A stretch of 21,100 bases of DNA from a virus: positions 1 to 21,100 of IMG/VR virus record IMGVR_UViG_3300025086_000312; one strand, 5' to 3'. A program made the position numbers and the translations under genes. Of the stretch, positions 18,390-21,100 are shown one piece after another. The notes under the pieces were generated by a model, which was given only the letters and a program-made list of their open reading frames with translations, was not told where the DNA came from and did no database searches. The first letter of the stretch is position 1; every line of letters begins with the position of its first letter.

Positions 18390-21100
18390 ATGGCATTAGT
18401 TCTTGCCGATAGAGTAAAAGAAACATCAACCACTACGGGTACTGGTACATACACTCTTGCTGGTGCTGTTAGTGGCTTTGAAACATTTGGCTCAATAGGC
18501 AATGGTAATACTACATACTATGCTTGTACGCTTGGTGCTGATTTTGAGGTAGGTATAGGAACATACACCTCGTCTGGCACTACACTAGCCCGAACTACAA
18601 TACTACAATCTAGTAACTCTGATAACGCTGTTGATTGGGGTGCTGGTACAAAAACACTGTTCTGTACTCAACCAGCAGAGAAAGCAGTGTTTTTAAATGC
18701 CTCTGATGATTTAGAACTTAATAATAAAAATATTACATTGGGAGACAGTACCTCTGGCAATTCTTTTGCAAACAGGATTAAACTAGGTGCTTCAGGCGAT
18801 TTAAAGTTATTCCATGATGGAAATAATAGCTTTGTCGGTGAAAATGGTAATGGTGGTCTTTACATTACAGGTTCTAGTCACATAACATTACAGTCTAGTG
18901 ATTTTGGAGAAACATACGCTACATTTAATGACGATGGTGCTGTTTCTTTACGGCATGATAACAGTGTCAAGTTTTCAACTAGTAGCACTGGTGCAAGCAT
19001 AACAGGAGACCTCACACTTACTTCAACCGCTGATAATGGAGCAGTTCTAAAGTTAGTAAGTGATGACCCAAGCGATGTAAGTGATTTTGGTATTGAGGGT
19101 CAAATACAGTTTTTTGCAGAAAATGATGCAAGTGAATCATTGCAGTATTATGGAATCCAACTAAAAACAGCAGACGTTACAGATGGCTCAGAGGATGGTT
19201 GGTTATATTTTAATTCAACAGCAGATGGTTCTCTTGCTACTGCTAATGCTTTAGGGAGCGATGGTACTTTTTATTTTCTTGGTAATGGAAATGCCTCTAA
19301 CGCAGTTATAAAATGGTTTCAAACTAGAGGCACATCTAATAATGTTTCGTTGGCAGTAGCCACACCAACCGCAGACCGCACTATTACATTACCTGATGCG
19401 TCAGGCACTGTGCTTTTAACTAATGGAGATGGCTCTAGTCTTACAAACGTAAACGCTACAACGCTTGACAGCATCGATAGCACATCATTTCTACGCAGTG
19501 ATGCGGCAGATACAAAGACCAGTGGTAATTTAGACTTTAGCGATAATGTTCAACTGAGGTTAGGAACAGGTTTTGATTTACGTCTATACCACGATGCTAG
19601 TGATTCGTATATTTACGGAACAACTGGAAACACATTAATTCAACAAAATGGTTTTGGTTACGTAGGAGTTCAGGGCAAAGATGGTGTTGATGGTATTCGT
19701 GTAAATTCAGATGATTCGGGTGGTGGTGGCAATGTAGAGTTGTATCACGTTGGTTCAAAGAAGCTAGAAACCACTAGCACTGGTGCGACAATCACAGGCA
19801 CAGCTAAAGCTACCACAGCATTTCAAGTAGATGGTGTATCTTCTGGAAGCGGATTATTTGGTGCGGCAGGTTCATTTGGTGGTGCAAAAATTAATGCCAG
19901 TGCAGGAAGTGACGCTACAACTTTTATAGATTTTGATGCTCCTGATATTAGTGCTAGTGGGGGTGATATATTTTATAGGTTTGGACGAGGTACAACAGAA
20001 GCTACTGATGAATTAAGTGCATTAGTTTTTTATGCACATGATAATGGTAATAATCCTATTTTTCAAGTTACAACAAACTCTGATTTAACATTAACTTCTT
20101 ATGATGCAGGTGCTACAGAAAACCCAACCCTAGACCTATACCGCAACAGTGCTAGTCCAGCCGCAAATGACATCATGGGCGAGGTTGTGTTTTCTGGAGA
20201 AAATAGTGCAGGTGAAAAAGTAACTTATTCCAGAATAACTTCTCAACCAAGTTCTGTTACTGATGGTTCTGAAAGTGACAGATTACAATTAAGAGCAATT
20301 AGAAATGGAACTGAGATTACATATCTTGAATGTAAATTTGATTTTGTTACTTTAAATAAACCTTTGTTTTTTAACACAGGACAAAATATTGTTTTTGAAG
20401 GTTCTACATCAGATGACCATGAATTAACATTGACTCCTGCCGACCCTACATCTGATAGAACGATTACCTTACCCGATGCCACAGGCACTGTTCTCACAAC
20501 AGGTAATTCAGATGCACCCACTACCACAACATCAAGCGGTGATGCAGACTTTGTGCTTGTAGATGATGGTGGCACAATGAAGAAAATTACCCCTACCAAT
20601 CTTGGCATAGGCGGTGGCGGTGGCGGTATAACTGTTGAAGAAGAAGGTTCTGCATTATCAACAACAGCTACCACTTTAAACTTTACTGGAAATGGTGTAA
20701 CCGCATCAGGCACAGGAGCAACTAAAACAATAGCTGTCAATGGCAATGAAGTTTTAATTAGTTCTGGTACAGTATCAAATGTGGCAAGTATTGATTTTGA
20801 TAGTTCTGTTGTTACTGGATTTGAACAATATAGAGTTGTCTTATATAATGTCACACCTACTACCGACACAAGAGAACTGAGAATGAGACTGGGGACTAGT
20901 AATACAGCTATAACTTCTAGTATTTATCAATCAGCTTTGTTTCAATATGGGATGCGAACAGATGGTAGTCAAAGGAGTTCCGCTGTTGCTACTGCTAATA
21001 ATACTTTTTTATATTTGACTGCTCCTACAAACGATATGGGAAATAATACAGGTGAAAATCTTTATGCGGAAATTTTGTTGCCAAACCCAAACAGTACAAG
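18390..21100 (+). CDS. Tail fibre protein, N-terminal 903 residues (runs off the window)
   Basis: Tail fibres bind the host surface. From ATG 18390 the frame stays open to the right edge. Residues 1-105 (MALVLADRVKETSTTTGTGT..., V-G-I-G-T-Y, T-T-L-A-R-T-T-I-L, W-G-A-G-T-K-T-L-F) look like the conserved virion-attachment domain of many phage fibres. The rest is Gly/Ser/Thr/Asn-rich with repeated motifs: G-D-L-K-L-F-H-D (near 18792), V-S-L-R-H-D, D-L-R-L-Y-H-D (near 19575), V-E-L-Y-H-V-G-S-K-K, S-T-G-A-[S/T]-I-T-G (twice), and [A/S]-D-R-T-I-T-L-P-D-A (near 19370 and 20453). A G6 run lies near 20610. It starts 3 nt after the previous gene. The end and any receptor-binding tip or chaperone lie outside the window. 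Confidence 0.85.
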   Translation, partial: MALVLADRVKETSTTTGTGTYTLAGAVSGFETFGSIGNGNTTYYACTLGADFEVGIGTYTSSGTTLARTTILQSSNSDNAVDWGAGTKTLFCTQPAEKAVFLNASDDLELNNKNITLGDSTSGNSFANRIKLGASGDLKLFHDGNNSFVGENGNGGLYITGSSHITLQSSDFGETYATFNDDGAVSLRHDNSVKFSTSSTGASITGDLTLTSTADNGAVLKLVSDDPSDVSDFGIEGQIQFFAENDASESLQYYGIQLKTADVTDGSEDGWLYFNSTADGSLATANALGSDGTFYFLGNGNASNAVIKWFQTRGTSNNVSLAVATPTADRTITLPDASGTVLLTNGDGSSLTNVNATTLDSIDSTSFLRSDAADTKTSGNLDFSDNVQLRLGTGFDLRLYHDASDSYIYGTTGNTLIQQNGFGYVGVQGKDGVDGIRVNSDDSGGGGNVELYHVGSKKLETTSTGATITGTAKATTAFQVDGVSSGSGLFGAAGSFGGAKINASAGSDATTFIDFDAPDISASGGDIFYRFGRGTTEATDELSALVFYAHDNGNNPIFQVTTNSDLTLTSYDAGATENPTLDLYRNSASPAANDIMGEVVFSGENSAGEKVTYSRITSQPSSVTDGSESDRLQLRAIRNGTEITYLECKFDFVTLNKPLFFNTGQNIVFEGSTSDDHELTLTPADPTSDRTITLPDATGTVLTTGNSDAPTTTTSSGDADFVLVDDGGTMKKITPTNLGIGGGGGGITVEEEGSALSTTATTLNFTGNGVTASGTGATKTIAVNGNEVLISSGTVSNVASIDFDSSVVTGFEQYRVVLYNVTPTTDTRELRMRLGTSNTAITSSIYQSALFQYGMRTDGSQRSSAVATANNTFLYLTAPTNDMGNNTGENLYAEILLPNPNST
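19365..20505 (+). repeat. Duplicated D-R-T-I-T-L-P-D-A-[S/T]-G-T-V-L module in the tail fibre
   Basis: Two copies of a segment with D-R-T-I-T-L-P-D-A, at about 19370-19420 and 20453-20498, differ by few residues. They lie about 1.08 kb apart in the same frame. They probably mark repeated structural units of the fibre shaft and could be sites of recombination between related fibres. Confidence 0.6.

Noticed and set aside
20243-20869. 208-codon open frame on the - strand
   Set aside because: It is the antisense of the tail fibre frame, is Val/Pro/Ser-rich as expected from the reverse of Thr/Gly/Asp codons, and has no ribosome binding site or matching neighbours.

Overview
The window is most likely part of a tailed double-stranded DNA phage genome, probably a short-tailed (podovirus-like) phage of a marine alphaproteobacterium. 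The phage call rests on a clear run of terminase, portal, scaffold, capsid and tail-fibre genes with a lysis cassette. The marine call is inference: the DNA is AT-rich, and many small Lys/Gly/Met-rich proteins plus the tail-fibre motifs resemble those of abundant seawater phages. Every supported gene is on the + strand. Genes are very tightly packed (many 1, 4 or 8 nt overlaps) except for one long gap at the left end.

Layout. 1-1211 holds almost no coding signal: one possible 36-residue ORF, a weak terminator-like hairpin near 294-324, an extremely T-rich stretch, several palindromes, and at 1070-1099 a near-consensus sigma70 promoter followed by three copies of an ACATTAAATGT palindrome. 1212-6094 is a train of about 15 small proteins, mostly very basic and of unknown function. 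Inside it sit a 118-residue SET-domain lysine methyltransferase (4026-4382) and, overlapping its start, a 49-residue Lys/Met/Gly repeat protein (3877-4026). 6087-7155 is the lysis cassette: a 3TM-type holin, a second small membrane protein and a T4-type lysozyme with the catalytic triad intact. 7152-9627 is the packaging module: small terminase candidate, a short unknown gene, an HTH-like protein and the large terminase, whose start overlaps the HTH gene out of frame. 9638-11773 is the portal. 11694-11909 is a short helical protein. 11893-15216 is a remarkable 1107-residue protein with a lysozyme-like N-terminus, a hydrophobic Gly-rich segment, an embedded class I SAM methyltransferase fold, a conserved DIPAxLSEGEFV module, and Pro-rich and Lys/Arg-rich tails. 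15292-17933 holds scaffold, major capsid and a likely decoration protein. A strong intrinsic terminator (17939-17967) ends the head module. 17992 onward begins the tail/fibre module, ending in a repetitive tail fibre that runs off the right edge.

How the genes work together. The promoter at 1070 probably drives the small-protein, lysis and packaging operon. A second promoter at 16169, with a similar -10 box (GTATAACTAT) and two GTGTACAC palindromes exactly 21 bp apart, probably boosts capsid and decoration protein, which are needed in high copy, before the terminator. The main candidates for undescribed biology are (1) the minimal SET methyltransferase coupled to a Lys-rich putative DNA-binding protein, strongly reminiscent of the chlorovirus vSET enzyme; (2) a methyltransferase domain embedded in a probable virion or ejection protein; and (3) the two palindrome-studded promoters. 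No database search was possible. Family assignments come from motifs read by eye and from memory.
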